Positions 26,552-35,982 of a stretch of 64,000 nucleotides of DNA are shown piece by piece; the first letter of the stretch is position 1; every line of letters begins with the position of its first letter. Both the position numbers and the translations under genes were made by a program. The stretch is from Streptomyces canus 299MFChir4.1 (GTDB lineage Bacteria; Actinomycetota; Actinomycetes; Streptomycetales; Streptomycetaceae): positions 652,425 through 716,424 of the forward strand of contig NZ_KB911582.1 in the NCBI RefSeq assembly GCF_000383615.1, read 5' to 3'. The notes beneath the pieces are model-generated. The model was given only the letters and a program-made list of their open reading frames with translations. It was not told the origin of the DNA and searched no databases.

Positions 26552-27387
26552 GCGCCGTGACCACGACGGTCGCCGTCGCCGCCCCCGAGGTGAGCACAGA
26601 GGTCCGCAGGCGCCGCCGGCTCTCCCCCGGCCGGCGACTGCCCGCGGCCCGGCTCGTCGGGCCGGTCCTCCTGCTCGCCCTGTGGGCCGCCGCCTCCGCC
26701 GCGGGACGCCTCGATCCGGCCGCGGTCCCGGCGCCCTGGACGGTGGTGCGGACCGGCGCCCATCTGTGGACCGCCGGAACGCTGCCCACCGACATCCTGA
26801 CCTCGCTCGGGCGGGCCGCCTCCGGCTTCGCGATCGGTCTGGGGGCCGGTGTCCTGCTGGCCCTGGCGGCCGGGCTCAGCCGGACCGGCGAGGCGCTGAT
26901 CGACGGGACGGTGAACCTCAACCGGGCGATCCCCACCCTCGGTCTGATCCCGCTGTTCATCCTCTGGCTGGGCATCGGCGAGTCCTTCAAGGTCGCCATC
27001 ATCGCGATCGTCGTCTACATCCCGATCTATCTGAACACCCATGCCGCCCTGGCCGGCATCGACCACCGCTACGTCGAACTCGCCGAGGTCCAGGGCCTTT
27101 CGAGGTTCGCCTTCGTACGGCAGATCGTCATCCCCGGCGCGCTGCCCGGATTCTTCGTGGGACTCCGGCTCGGTGTCACCGGCTCCTGGCTGGGCCTGGT
27201 CGTCCTGGAGCAGATCAACGCCACCAGCGGACTGGGCTACCTGATGTTCCAGGCCCAGAACTACGGCCAGAGCGATGTGATCCTCGTCGGTCTCGTGGTC
27301 TACGGCGTCTTCGGCCTGGTCTCCGACAGCGCGGCCCGACTCGTCGAACGGAGGGTGCTGTCATGGCGCCGCACACTGAGCAGCTGA
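26548..27387 (+). CDS. ABC transporter permease (SsuC/TauC type)
   Basis: The 279-residue inner-membrane permease has six helices and the cytoplasmic EAA loop ([26 protein letters not shown]). The GTG at 26548 overlaps the upstream stop (GTGA), which implies translational coupling. An in-frame GTG four codons later is an alternative. It pairs with the ATPase gene, which overlaps its end by 25 bp. Confidence 0.9.
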   Translation: MSAVTTTVAVAAPEVSTEVRRRRRLSPGRRLPAARLVGPVLLLALWAAASAAGRLDPAAVPAPWTVVRTGAHLWTAGTLPTDILTSLGRAASGFAIGLGAGVLLALAAGLSRTGEALIDGTVNLNRAIPTLGLIPLFILWLGIGESFKVAIIAIVVYIPIYLNTHAALAGIDHRYVELAEVQGLSRFAFVRQIVIPGALPGFFVGLRLGVTGSWLGLVVLEQINATSGLGYLMFQAQNYGQSDVILVGLVVYGVFGLVSDSAARLVERRVLSWRRTLSS

Positions 27388-28088
27388 CCCGGCCGGCCGT
27401 ACGACTGCGGGGCCTGACCCGGTCGTTCGGCGGGCGTACGGTCCTCGACGGCGTCGACCTCGACATCCCGGCCGGCCAGTTCGTCGCCCTGCTCGGGCAC
27501 AGCGGCTCCGGCAAGAGCACGCTGCTGCGGGCGGTGGCAGGGCTGGACCACGAGGTGGTGGGCAGCGGGCAGCTGACCGCCCCCGAACGGGTGTCCGTGG
27601 TCTTCCAGGACTCCCGGCTGCTGCCCTGGCGACGGGTGCTGGACAACGTCCTGCTGGGCACCGACGGCGAGGACAGGGGACGGGAGGCACTGGCCGAGGT
27701 GGGTCTCGCCGGCCGCGAACGCGCCTGGCCCAACGAACTGTCCGGCGGCGAGGCCCAGCGCGCAGCTCTCGCCCGCTCGCTGGTCCGTGAACCCGAACTC
27801 CTGCTGGCCGACGAGCCGTTCGGCGCCCTCGACGCGTTGACGCGCATCAGGATGCACGCGCTGCTGCGGGAGCTGTGGAAACGCCACCAGCCGTCCGTCC
27901 TGCTCGTCACCCACGACGTGGACGAGGCGATCGTGCTCGCCGACCGGGTGCTCGTACTCGAAGAGGGCCGTATCGGCCTCGACCTGACCATCGACCGTCC
28001 GCACCCGCGTTCCTACCGGGATCCCCTGCTGGGCGAGTACCGCGAACGACTGCTGACCGCGCTCGGCGTCACGGAGGACCACGCATGA
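27363..28088 (+). CDS. ABC transporter ATP-binding protein (SsuB/TauB type)
   Basis: The 241-residue ATPase has Walker [10 protein letters not shown] at about 46-54, Q-loop [10 protein letters not shown], signature [15 protein letters not shown], Walker [13 protein letters not shown] and H-loop VTHDVDEA. The RLLPW sequence after the Q-loop is typical of the nitrate/sulfonate/taurine subgroup. Its stop overlaps the start of the monooxygenase gene (ATGA). Confidence 0.93.
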   Translation: MAPHTEQLTRPAVRLRGLTRSFGGRTVLDGVDLDIPAGQFVALLGHSGSGKSTLLRAVAGLDHEVVGSGQLTAPERVSVVFQDSRLLPWRRVLDNVLLGTDGEDRGREALAEVGLAGRERAWPNELSGGEAQRAALARSLVREPELLLADEPFGALDALTRIRMHALLRELWKRHQPSVLLVTHDVDEAIVLADRVLVLEEGRIGLDLTIDRPHPRSYRDPLLGEYRERLLTALGVTEDHA

Positions 28089-29422
28089 CCGCACGACGGC
28101 TCCACCTCAACGCGTTCCTGATGACCACCGGCCACCACGAGGCCTCCTGGCGGCTGCCCGAGAGCGACCCCTTCGCGCACGTCTCCCTCAACCACTACGT
28201 CCACCTCGCCCGGATCGCGGAGCGCGGGACCTTCGACTCGCTCTTCCTCGCCGACGGACCGCAGCTGTGGAGCAGCCTCGCCCAGCGGCCCGCCGGTGCG
28301 CTGGAACCCCTCACCCTGCTGACCGCGCTGGCGACGGCCACCGAGCACATCGGACTGATCGCGACCGCCTCCACGTCCTACAACTCGCCCTACAACCTGG
28401 CCCGGAAGTTCGCCTCGCTGGACATCATCAGCGGCGGCCGGGCGGGCTGGAACATCGTCACCACGGCCGGCGCGGAGGCCGCCCGCAACTTCGGTCTGGA
28501 CGCGGAGCCCGCGCACGCCGAGCGGTACGCGAGAGCCGCCGAGTTCCTCGACGTGGCCCTCAAGCTCTGGGACAGCTGGGAGGACGACGCGATCGTCGGC
28601 GACAAGGCGGCCGGCGTCTGGGGCGACGACGCGAAGATCCACCCGCCCCGCCACCGGGGGACGTACTTCAGCGTGGAGGGCGCCCTCAACGTGCCCCGCA
28701 CGCCCCAGGGTTACCCGCTGCTCGTACAGGCGGGTTCCAGTGAGGACGGCAAGGACTTCGCGTCCCGGTACGCGGAGGCCGTGTTCACCGCCCAGCAGAC
28801 CATCGAGGACGCGCGGGCCTTCTACGCCGACCTCAAGGCACGGACCTCAAGAGCGGGTCGCGACCCCGAGCACATCAAGGTGCTGCCCGGAATCGTCCCC
28901 GTCATCGGCGCCACCGAGGCCGAGGCGCTCGCGAGGGAACAGGAACTGGAGGACCACATCGTGCACCGGCACGGCGTGGCGAACCTTGAGCGACTGCTGC
29001 AACTGCCCGCAGACACACTGGAGTTGGACAGACAGCTGCCCGCCGACCTGCCGCCCGAGTCCGCCGTCGAGGGTGCCAAGAGCCGCTACACGCTGGTCGT
29101 GGAGCTGGCCCGGCGCGACCGGCTCACCGTGCGGCAGCTGATCGGACGGCTCGGCGGCGGGCGCGGTCACCTCACCTTCGCCGGCACACCCGAGCAGGTC
29201 GCCGACGCCATCGAGACGTGGTTCACGCAGGGCGCCGCCGACGGCTTCAACATCATGCCCGCGGTGCTCCCCTCGGGTCTGGACGCCTTCGTCGACCACG
29301 TCGTCCCGATCCTGCGCGGCCGCGGCCTGCTCCGCACGGAATACGGCCCGCGCCGGACCCTGCGGGAGCGCTACGGCCTTCCCCGCCCCGCCAACCAGCA
29401 CGTCCAGCCCGCCTACGTCTAG
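28085..29422 (+). CDS. FMN-dependent luciferase-like monooxygenase (NtaA/SnaA/DszA family)
   Basis: The 445-residue TIM-barrel monooxygenase uses reduced FMN and oxygen. Family features include [16 protein letters not shown] at the start, [13 protein letters not shown] at about 118 and the long insert with [19 protein letters not shown]. Relatives cleave C-S or C-N bonds in aminopolycarboxylates, sulfones or streptogramin precursors. With a sulfonate-type transporter and a TauD-like enzyme, oxidation of an imported organosulfur compound is the likely role. No flavin reductase gene is in the operon, so reduced FMN must come from elsewhere. Confidence 0.88.
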   Translation: MTARRLHLNAFLMTTGHHEASWRLPESDPFAHVSLNHYVHLARIAERGTFDSLFLADGPQLWSSLAQRPAGALEPLTLLTALATATEHIGLIATASTSYNSPYNLARKFASLDIISGGRAGWNIVTTAGAEAARNFGLDAEPAHAERYARAAEFLDVALKLWDSWEDDAIVGDKAAGVWGDDAKIHPPRHRGTYFSVEGALNVPRTPQGYPLLVQAGSSEDGKDFASRYAEAVFTAQQTIEDARAFYADLKARTSRAGRDPEHIKVLPGIVPVIGATEAEALAREQELEDHIVHRHGVANLERLLQLPADTLELDRQLPADLPPESAVEGAKSRYTLVVELARRDRLTVRQLIGRLGGGRGHLTFAGTPEQVADAIETWFTQGAADGFNIMPAVLPSGLDAFVDHVVPILRGRGLLRTEYGPRRTLRERYGLPRPANQHVQPAYV

Positions 29423-29436
29423 GAAGGACCCTTCCC

Positions 29437-30333
29437 ATGTCCGGTATCGAGATCCGCAAGGTCACCGCGAACATCGGCGCCCAGGTCTTCGGCGTCGACC
29501 TCGCCAAGCCGCTCGACGAGGAGACGGCCACGGCTCTCCGTGACGCCCTCAACACCCACAAGGCGCTGGTCTTCAGCGACGTGCACCTCGACGACGAGGG
29601 CCAGCAGGCCTTCGCCCGGCACTTCGGCGAACTCACCACCGCCCATCCGACCGTGCCCGCCGTCGACGGCGCCCCGAACGTCCTGCCCGTCGACAGCGAG
29701 GGAGGCCGTGCGGCCAACCACTGGCACACCGATGTCACCTTCGTCCTCAACCCGCCCCAGGCCAGCACCCTGCGCAGCCTGACGATCCCGCCGTACGGCG
29801 GCGAGACCCTGATCGCCAACTCGGCGGCCGCCTACCGGGATCTGCCGGAACCCCTCAGGCGCCTCGCCGACGACCTGTGGGCCGAGCACACCAACGACTA
29901 CGACTACGCCGTACCGGAGGAGACGCTGGACGAGGAACAGGCCGCCCGGCGCGCCCAGTTCACCTCGATCAAGTTCCGCACGGCCCACCCCGTGGTCCGC
30001 GTCCACCCGCTGACCGGTGAACGGGGGCTGTTCATCGGCGGGTTCGCGCAGCGGATCGTCGGCCTGTCGACGGGTGAGTCCCGCAAGCTCCTCGACCTGC
30101 TCCAGTCCTACGTCACCCGCCCGGAGAACCTGCTGCGCCACCGCTGGTCGGAGAACCAGCTCGTCCTGTTCGACAACCGGATCACCCAGCACTACGCCGT
30201 CGACAACTACGACGGTCTGCCGCGCCGGCTGCACCGGGTGACCGTCGCCGGGGACGTCCCGGTGGGCATCGAGGGCAAGGAGAGTTACCCGATCCAGGGG
30301 GACGCCTCGCACTACACGGCCGTAGCCGCGTAG
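29437..30333 (+). CDS. TauD/TfdA-family Fe(II)/2-oxoglutarate dioxygenase
   Basis: The 298-residue oxygenase is related to taurine dioxygenase, which releases sulfite from sulfonates. The iron ligands are visible as His and Asp in NHWHTDVTF (about 98-102) and the distal His in RITQHYAVDNY (about 250); the 2-oxoglutarate Arg is in GLPRRLHRVTV. AGGAAGGA precedes the ATG by the usual distance. Last gene of the operon, closed by a hairpin terminator. Substrate could be taurine, an alkyl sulfate or another sulfonate. Confidence 0.9.
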   Translation: MSGIEIRKVTANIGAQVFGVDLAKPLDEETATALRDALNTHKALVFSDVHLDDEGQQAFARHFGELTTAHPTVPAVDGAPNVLPVDSEGGRAANHWHTDVTFVLNPPQASTLRSLTIPPYGGETLIANSAAAYRDLPEPLRRLADDLWAEHTNDYDYAVPEETLDEEQAARRAQFTSIKFRTAHPVVRVHPLTGERGLFIGGFAQRIVGLSTGESRKLLDLLQSYVTRPENLLRHRWSENQLVLFDNRITQHYAVDNYDGLPRRLHRVTVAGDVPVGIEGKESYPIQGDASHYTAVAA

Positions 30334-30364
30334 TCACCGTCCGTCCCGGACGGGTCCGCATCGT

Positions 30365-30398
30365 GGGCGGTCTCCCCTCTGACCAGGGGAGACCGCCC
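30365..30398. terminator. Terminator of the sulfur-type operon
   Basis: A perfect 14-bp stem (30365-30378 with 30385-30398) and 6-base loop, 31 bp after the dioxygenase stop. Confidence 0.9.
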
Positions 30399-30445
30399 AG
30401 ACTGTGGGCGTTTTCGCCCGTCTCACGCACTGGACGAACCCGCCC

Positions 30446-31855
30446 ATGCCCAGCACCACCGTCAAGACCCCACAAGGGTCCGACGCCTCCCTGACCCACG
30501 GCCTCAAGCAGCGCCACCTGTCGATGATCGCCCTCGGCGGGGTGATCGGCGCCGGACTGTTCGTCGGCTCCGGCGCGGGGATCGCCGCCGCCGGCCCGTC
30601 GATCGTCCTCGCCTACACGCTCTCCGGCCTCCTCGTGATGCTGGTGATGCGGATGCTCGGCGAGCTGTCGGCCGCACACCCCTCCTCCGGCTCCTTCTCC
30701 GCGCACGCCGAGCGGGCGTTCGGCCCCTGGGCGGGCTTCACCGTCGGCTGGTCCTTCTGGATCCTGCTGTGCACGGCCGTGGGCCTGGAGGGCATCGGCG
30801 CCGCGAAGATCGTGACCGGCTGGCTCCCGGGGACCCCCGAGTGGGCCTGGGTGGCCCTGTTCATGCTGGTCTTCTGCGGCACGAACCTGGCCGCGGTGAA
30901 GAACTTCGGCGAGTTCGAGTTCTGGTTCGCGGCCCTCAAGGTGGCCGCGATCGCCCTGTTCCTGATCCTCGGAGTGCTGGCGATCGCCGGCGTCCTGCCC
31001 GGTACGGACGCGCCGGGCACCGCGAACCTCACCGGCCGAGGGGGCTTCTTCCCGGGCGGCGGCGAGGGCCTGGTCGTCGGCCTGCTCGCCTCCGTCTTCG
31101 CGTACGGCGGCCTGGAGACGGTCACCATCGCGGCCGCCGAGTCCGAGGACCCGGTGCGCGGGGTGGCGAGCGCGGTCCGTACCGCGATGTGGCGCATCGC
31201 GCTGTTCTACGTCGGCTCGATGGCGGTCATCGTCACCCTGGTCCCGTGGGACGCGCGGGCGGTCGTGGAGAAGGGGCCGTACGTCGCCGCCCTCGACGAA
31301 CTGGGCATCCCGGGAGCGGGCCGGCTCATGAACGTGGTCGTCCTCGTCGCCCTCCTCTCCGCGATGAACGCCAACGTCTACGGCTCCTCCCGCATCGCCT
31401 ACTCCCTGGTCGAGCGGGGCCTCGGCCCCGGCGCCCTGGGCCGCGTCCACGGCGGTGTCCCCCGCCTCGCGGTCCTCGCCTCCAGCGTCTTCGGCTTCGT
31501 CTGCGTGGTCCTCAGCCACTGGCGCCCCGACGACGTCTTCTCGTGGCTCCTCAACATGATCGGCGCGGTCATCCTGGTCGTCTGGGCCTTCATCGCCGTA
31601 TCCCAGCTGCGGCTGCGCCGCGCGCTGGAACGCGAGGCCGCCGAGCGACTGACCGTGCGCATGTGGGCCTTCCCGTACCTGACCTGGGTCGCCCTGGCCG
31701 GCATGGCGGCGATCCTCGTCCTGATGGCCCGGGAGCCTGCCACGCGGGTGCAGCTGTACTGGACGGGCGGCCTGACTCTGGTCCTGGCGGGTGCGGGACA
31801 CGCGTGGCAGAAGGCGCGCGCCGGCCGGCGGGCGGAAGCCCCCGCGAGGACGTGA
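30446..31855 (+). CDS. Amino-acid permease, paralog of the one at 16062
   Basis: The 469-residue APC permease has twelve helices, with helix 1 GGVIGAGLFVGSGAG and then MLGELSAAHPSSGSF. It matches the upstream permease through most of its length (for example FGEFEFWFAALKVAAIALF against YGEFEFWFAGIKVVAIGAF) and has identical length. Start at ATG 30446 behind GGACGA; a GTG at 30404 would add 14 residues. Substrate unknown, probably a neutral amino acid or GABA-like compound. Confidence 0.88.
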   Translation: MPSTTVKTPQGSDASLTHGLKQRHLSMIALGGVIGAGLFVGSGAGIAAAGPSIVLAYTLSGLLVMLVMRMLGELSAAHPSSGSFSAHAERAFGPWAGFTVGWSFWILLCTAVGLEGIGAAKIVTGWLPGTPEWAWVALFMLVFCGTNLAAVKNFGEFEFWFAALKVAAIALFLILGVLAIAGVLPGTDAPGTANLTGRGGFFPGGGEGLVVGLLASVFAYGGLETVTIAAAESEDPVRGVASAVRTAMWRIALFYVGSMAVIVTLVPWDARAVVEKGPYVAALDELGIPGAGRLMNVVVLVALLSAMNANVYGSSRIAYSLVERGLGPGALGRVHGGVPRLAVLASSVFGFVCVVLSHWRPDDVFSWLLNMIGAVILVVWAFIAVSQLRLRRALEREAAERLTVRMWAFPYLTWVALAGMAAILVLMAREPATRVQLYWTGGLTLVLAGAGHAWQKARAGRRAEAPART

Positions 31856-31870
31856 CTCGCGGGGGCTTCC
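31834..31870. terminator. Bidirectional terminator overlapping the permease stop codon
   Basis: A perfect 15-bp stem (31834-31848 with 31856-31870). The permease stop lies in the loop, so the hairpin includes the last codons. The convergent methyltransferase ends 10 bp further on. Confidence 0.85.
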
Positions 31871-31879
31871 CGGGTTCGG

Positions 31880-32656
31880 TCAGGCCTTGCGGGCCAGGCC
31901 GCCGTGCTGGCCGATCGGGGCCGGGACGGTGTCGCCGTCCGGGCGCCACAGCGGGACCGACACCACGCCCGGGTCCACCAGCTCCAGTCCCTCGAAGAAC
32001 GCCTCGATCTTGTCCACCGGACGCAGGAAGTAGGGCACCGCGCCGGTCTCGTTGTAGGCGTCCTGGGCGTGCTCGTAGTCCGGGTCGGTGCCGCGGGAGC
32101 CGTCGTTGATGCACAGGTAGCTGCCGGAGGGCAGGCCCGCCACCAGCCGGCCGACCAGTTCGCGGGCCAGGTCGTAGTCGCCGACATGGCCGAGGATGCC
32201 GCTGAGGATCAGGGCCGTGGGGCGGGTGAGGTCGAGGGTCCGGGAGGCGGCCTCCAGGATCTTCTCCGGCTCGTAGAGCGTCAGGTCCTCGTACGCCGTC
32301 TCGCCCTCCGGGGTGGAGGTGAGCAGGGCGCGGGCGTGGGCGAGGACCAGCGGGTCGTTGTCGACGTAGACGATCTTCGATTCGGGGGCGCTGCGCTGGG
32401 CGACCTCGTGGGTGTTGTCGACCGTGGGCAGCCCGGTGCCGACGTCCAGGAACTGGCGGACGCCCGCCTCCTCGACGAGGTACCGGATGCTGCGGCCGAG
32501 AAAGGCGCGGCTGCTGCGGGCGATCGTGACGATGCCGGGGAAGACGGCCGTGTAGGCGTCGCCGGCCGCTTCGTCGACGGGGTAGTTGTCCTTGCCGCCG
32601 AGCCAGTAGTTCCAGATCCGGGCCGAATGCGGCACCGAGGTGTCGATCTCCGTCAT
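31880..32656 (-). CDS. SAM-dependent methyltransferase, DUF574 type
   Basis: The 258-residue protein belongs to a family expanded in Streptomyces, marked by PHSARIWNYWLGGKDNYPVD at the start. The SAM site is FLDVGTGLPT at about 68-77 and the acidic partner is VYVDNDPLVLAHARALL. Crystal structures of relatives show a methyltransferase fold but substrates are unknown. It lies 12 bp downstream of the phosphatase gene and could share its message. Confidence 0.88.
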   Translation of the reverse strand: MTEIDTSVPHSARIWNYWLGGKDNYPVDEAAGDAYTAVFPGIVTIARSSRAFLGRSIRYLVEEAGVRQFLDVGTGLPTVDNTHEVAQRSAPESKIVYVDNDPLVLAHARALLTSTPEGETAYEDLTLYEPEKILEAASRTLDLTRPTALILSGILGHVGDYDLARELVGRLVAGLPSGSYLCINDGSRGTDPDYEHAQDAYNETGAVPYFLRPVDKIEAFFEGLELVDPGVVSVPLWRPDGDTVPAPIGQHGGLARKA

Positions 32657-32668
32657 GTTCCTATCGTG

Positions 32669-33292
32669 CTACGACCGGTCCTGCTCGCACGGCACATTGA
32701 GGGAGAGAAGTGCGGCGGATCCGTGCTTGTCGAGGCGGAGTTCGGTGATCGCCGCGTTGCGCAACCGCGGGAACACTCTGCGGTACTCCCTGAGCGGGAT
32801 CGACAGCAGCGCGCACAGCGTCAGCCGGAGCAGGGTGTTGTGGGCTACGACGAGGACGCGCTCGCCGGGGTGGGCGGCGGCGATGCGGCGCAGGGCCGCG
32901 GTGCCGCGGGCGGCCGCTTTCAGGGGATCTTCCGCGCCGGGGAAGGGATACGTCACGGGATCCGCGCGGAACGCCTCGGCCGCGTCGGGGACTTCAGCCG
33001 CGAACTCCGCGAGGGTACGGCCCTCCACCACCCCGAAGTCGCACTCCCTGAGGCCGGGTTCGCGGTGCGGTGTCACACCCAGGGCGCGCGCGGCGGGTTC
33101 GGCGGTGGCGATCGCCCGCGACAGGTTGGACGTCCAGATCGCGTCGGGACGGTGTGCGGCGGCCCAGCGCCCAAGCGCCTGCGCCTGTTCCCGGCCCTCG
33201 TCGGTGAGGCCGATGTCGCTCACGCCCGCGTAGCGGTTCTCGGCGTGCCAGATGGTTTGGCCGTGGCGGGTCAGTAGGAGGGTGGTGCTCAT
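32669..33292 (-). CDS. Histidine phosphatase (phosphoglycerate-mutase superfamily)
   Basis: The 207-residue enzyme has the catalytic RHG motif at LLLTRHGQT (about 5-13), the second His in VLVVAHNTLLRL (about 150) and the conserved Glu in LRECDFG. It could hydrolyse a sugar or nucleotide phosphate. It follows an FGGY kinase gene by 89 bp on the same strand, with a dispersed repeat between them. Confidence 0.88.
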   Translation of the reverse strand: MSTTLLLTRHGQTIWHAENRYAGVSDIGLTDEGREQAQALGRWAAAHRPDAIWTSNLSRAIATAEPAARALGVTPHREPGLRECDFGVVEGRTLAEFAAEVPDAAEAFRADPVTYPFPGAEDPLKAAARGTAALRRIAAAHPGERVLVVAHNTLLRLTLCALLSIPLREYRRVFPRLRNAAITELRLDKHGSAALLSLNVPCEQDRS

Positions 33293-33326
33293 GTCTGGGT
33301 CCCGTCTTCGAGTGCGGCGCCGTCGT

Positions 33327-33353
33327 GGCTGGTCGCGCAGTTCCCCGCGCCCC
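33327..33353 (-). repeat. Dispersed 27-bp intergenic repeat, copy 2
   Basis: Exact complement of 15286-15312. Preceded by CGTCGT as in copy 3, so the conserved unit is a little longer in these two. Confidence 0.85.
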
Positions 33354-33381
33354 TGAGCAGGTGGGTGTCCAAGCTGGTTTC

Positions 33382-34809
33382 TCAGTTCAGTCGGTGGTGT
33401 GCGAGTGCAGCTACCGGGGCCGGGAGCCAGCCCCTGTTCGTGAGTTCGTCGACGAGGCGGGCGTATGGCTCGGCGAAGAGAGTGGTGCGCTCAAGGTTCG
33501 GTACAAGCGTCGTGCGGACGCGGACCATGCGCTCCGCGAGGTCCGGCAAGGGCTTCCCGGTGACGCCGTGGGCCGCCAACGCCGCCATTCCCAGGGCCGG
33601 TTCGGTCTGTTCGGGTACGCGGGCCGGGCGGCCGAGGATGTCGGCGCGGAGCTGGTTCCAGTAGGGGCTGCGGGCCGCGCCGCCGGTGAAGGTGAGGGGG
33701 CCGTCGAGCGGGGCGCCCAGGTGGTGCAGGTAGTCGAGGCAGAGGCGTTCCGCGAACCCGACGCCCTGGAGGAGCCCGGCCCAGCGGTCGGCGTCGTCGG
33801 CGGGGGTGCCGAGGAGGAGGGCGGTGGCGTCCGGCGCGCGGAAGGGGAACCGCTCCCCCCGCGACACCAGCGGGTAGGCCACCGCGCCGGACGGCTCGTA
33901 CGCGGCCGCCCGTTCGTCCATGGCCCCGGGGTCCAGGTCCGTCGGGAGCGCCCCGGCGCCCACGCTCGACGCCCCGCCGGGCAGCCAGGTGCCGCCCGGC
34001 GCGCGGTGGTTGTAGACCACACCGCTCGGGTCCCGCACCGGGTCCGGGGTGGCCCCCTTCAGTACCAGGGTGGTGCCGAGCACCGAGTTCCAGGAACCGT
34101 GGCGCAGGGCACCCGCGGCGATCTGGGCCGCGCAGCCGTCGGTCATCCCGGCGACGACGGGCGTGCCGGCCGGGATGCCGGTCGCCTCCGCGGCGGCCGC
34201 GCAGACCTCGCCGAGCCGGGTGCCGGGCAGGACGACCTCGGGAAGGTCCAGGGCGACTTCCGGCCAGGCGCCGCGCTCGACGTCGTAGCCCGTCTTGAGC
34301 GCGTGGCTGGAGTCGGTGGGCACCGGGCTGCCGATCAGGTGGGCGGTGACGACATCGGGTTGGTGGGTGACCCGGCCGCCCCGGCCGCCGTACTCCCGCG
34401 CCAGCCACAGCGCCTTCGGCAGCGCCCACGTGTCCTGGACGGCCAGCCCCGCCTCCCGCAGCCCGGCCGCCTCACCCGCCGCGCGTGCGTCGTCGTACAT
34501 GAGCGCCGGGCTCGTCGGCCGGCCCTCCGGGTCGGTCAGCAGGACCGTCCCCGACGTCCCGCACACAGCGAGTCCGCCGATCCGTACACCCGACAGGGTG
34601 AGAAGCGCGGAACGGGACGCCGTGCGCACCGCCTCCCACCACTCCCCCGGATCCTGCTCGTGCCGCACGCCCTCGCGCATGCCGCCGAGCGGGGCGGAAC
34701 CCCGTCCCAGCACGGTTCCGTCGGCCGTGACCGCCAGCGCGCGCACGCTCTGGGTGCCGAGGTCGATCCCCAGCCACGCCGTCTCGTTCTCGTCCGTCAT
34801 CCCTGTCAT
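33382..34809 (-). CDS. FGGY-family carbohydrate kinase (first)
   Basis: The 475-residue kinase phosphorylates a sugar or polyol. N-terminal ATPase-fold motif WLGIDLGTQSVRALAV and the C-terminal FGGY region (LTFTGGAARSPYWNQLRADI) are clear. A GMTDGCAAQIAAG stretch holds the catalytic Asp region. It resembles xylulokinase/ribulokinase-like members of unknown substrate. The ATG at 34809 follows GGAGG. Transcribed away from the dehydrogenase gene, with 88 bp between. Confidence 0.88.
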   Translation of the reverse strand: MTGMTDENETAWLGIDLGTQSVRALAVTADGTVLGRGSAPLGGMREGVRHEQDPGEWWEAVRTASRSALLTLSGVRIGGLAVCGTSGTVLLTDPEGRPTSPALMYDDARAAGEAAGLREAGLAVQDTWALPKALWLAREYGGRGGRVTHQPDVVTAHLIGSPVPTDSSHALKTGYDVERGAWPEVALDLPEVVLPGTRLGEVCAAAAEATGIPAGTPVVAGMTDGCAAQIAAGALRHGSWNSVLGTTLVLKGATPDPVRDPSGVVYNHRAPGGTWLPGGASSVGAGALPTDLDPGAMDERAAAYEPSGAVAYPLVSRGERFPFRAPDATALLLGTPADDADRWAGLLQGVGFAERLCLDYLHHLGAPLDGPLTFTGGAARSPYWNQLRADILGRPARVPEQTEPALGMAALAAHGVTGKPLPDLAERMVRVRTTLVPNLERTTLFAEPYARLVDELTNRGWLPAPVAALAHHRLN

Positions 34810-34862
34810 CGGAGCCTCCCACCCGCACGGGGTCTATGCGTACCCGGGACTCGCGGCTCAAC

Positions 34863-34884
34863 ATCGTCTCAGTGAAGCGACGAT
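34863..34884. promoter_or_regulatory. Candidate operator between divergent carbohydrate genes
   Basis: ATCGTC and GACGAT form an inverted repeat with a 10-base spacer in the 88-bp gap between the divergent kinase and dehydrogenase genes. A GACGATG also covers the dehydrogenase start. No regulator gene is adjacent. Confidence 0.3.
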
Positions 34885-34897
34885 CCGGAGGTCGACG

Positions 34898-35941
34898 ATG
34901 ACCCAGAGGACCGATCCCGTACGTGTCGTGGCGGCCGGCGACCACTTCGTCCTGCCGGGGCTGATCGCCGGGGCCGTCGAGGCCGAGCTGGGCGGCATCA
35001 GCGCGCAGACGAAGGAGGTGACGCTCGGCTGGCCCCTGGAGCCCTTCGGGCCCGTCTCGGAGGTGACGGAGGCGAGCGACGCAGAGGACGAGCTGATCGA
35101 GGCGCTGGACGGCGCGGAGGTCCTCGTCACCCAGATGGGCCCGGTCACCGAGCGGGTGCTGAACGCCGCCGGCAGCCTGCGGCTGGTCGTCGTGTGCCGG
35201 GGCGGCCCGGTCAACGTGAACCTCGACGCGGCCAAGGCCCGTGACGTGCGGGTGTGCTTCGCGCCCGGCCGCAACGCCGCCGCCACCGCGGAGTTCACCG
35301 TCGGCATGCTGCTGGCCGCCGTGCGCCGCATCCCGCAGGCCCACGACCTCCTTGCCGGACAGGGCAGTTGGGAGGGCGGCGCCGCCTACTACACGTACGA
35401 GCACAGCGGCCTGGAGCTGGAGGACCTGCCCGTGGGACTCGTCGGCTACGGCGCCGTCGGCAGCCGGGTCGCCCGCGTGCTGTGCGCCTTCGGGGCGCAG
35501 GTGATGGTGTACGACCCCTATGTGCGCGGCGAGATCCACGGGCTGCGCGTGTCCTCCCTCGACCAGCTCCTCACCCGCTCCCGGGTCATCACTCTGCACG
35601 CCCGTCTGACCGCCGAGACCCGCGGCCTGATCGGCGCCCGCGAGCTGGCCCTGCTGCCCGAGGGGGCGGTCGTGGTGAACGTGGCCCGCGGCCCCCTGAT
35701 CGACGAGGGCGCCCTGTGCGACGCCCTCGAAGCCGGCCGGGTGTCGGCGGCGGCCCTCGACACCTACGAGCACGAGCCGCTGCCCACGGACTCCCGGCTG
35801 CGCGCCCTGGCCGACCGGGTCGTCCTGACCCCGCACCTCGGCGGGGCGAGCCGCGCGGTGGCCGAGAAGGCGGCGAGGATCGCGGCGGCCGAGGTGGGCC
35901 GCTGGGCTCGGGGGGAGCGGTTGGCGCACTGCTTGACGTGA
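34898..35941 (+). CDS. D-2-hydroxyacid dehydrogenase family protein
   Basis: The 347-residue NAD-dependent enzyme has the Rossmann fingerprint VGLVGYGAVGSRVARVL at about 168-184. The catalytic Arg/Glu/His set is present: ARGPLIDE (ahead of it VVNVARG), the Glu in LDTYEHEPLP and the His in LTPHLGGAS. It is related to phosphoglycerate and glyoxylate/hydroxypyruvate reductases. Flanked by two FGGY kinases, it probably handles a phosphorylated or free sugar-derived 2-hydroxyacid. Start ATG 34898 behind CGGAGG. Confidence 0.9.
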   Translation: MTQRTDPVRVVAAGDHFVLPGLIAGAVEAELGGISAQTKEVTLGWPLEPFGPVSEVTEASDAEDELIEALDGAEVLVTQMGPVTERVLNAAGSLRLVVVCRGGPVNVNLDAAKARDVRVCFAPGRNAAATAEFTVGMLLAAVRRIPQAHDLLAGQGSWEGGAAYYTYEHSGLELEDLPVGLVGYGAVGSRVARVLCAFGAQVMVYDPYVRGEIHGLRVSSLDQLLTRSRVITLHARLTAETRGLIGARELALLPEGAVVVNVARGPLIDEGALCDALEAGRVSAAALDTYEHEPLPTDSRLRALADRVVLTPHLGGASRAVAEKAARIAAAEVGRWARGERLAHCLT

Positions 35942-35982
35942 CGGTCGTGGTCGGTCGCAGGAGGGCGTAGGAGGGAATCCGT

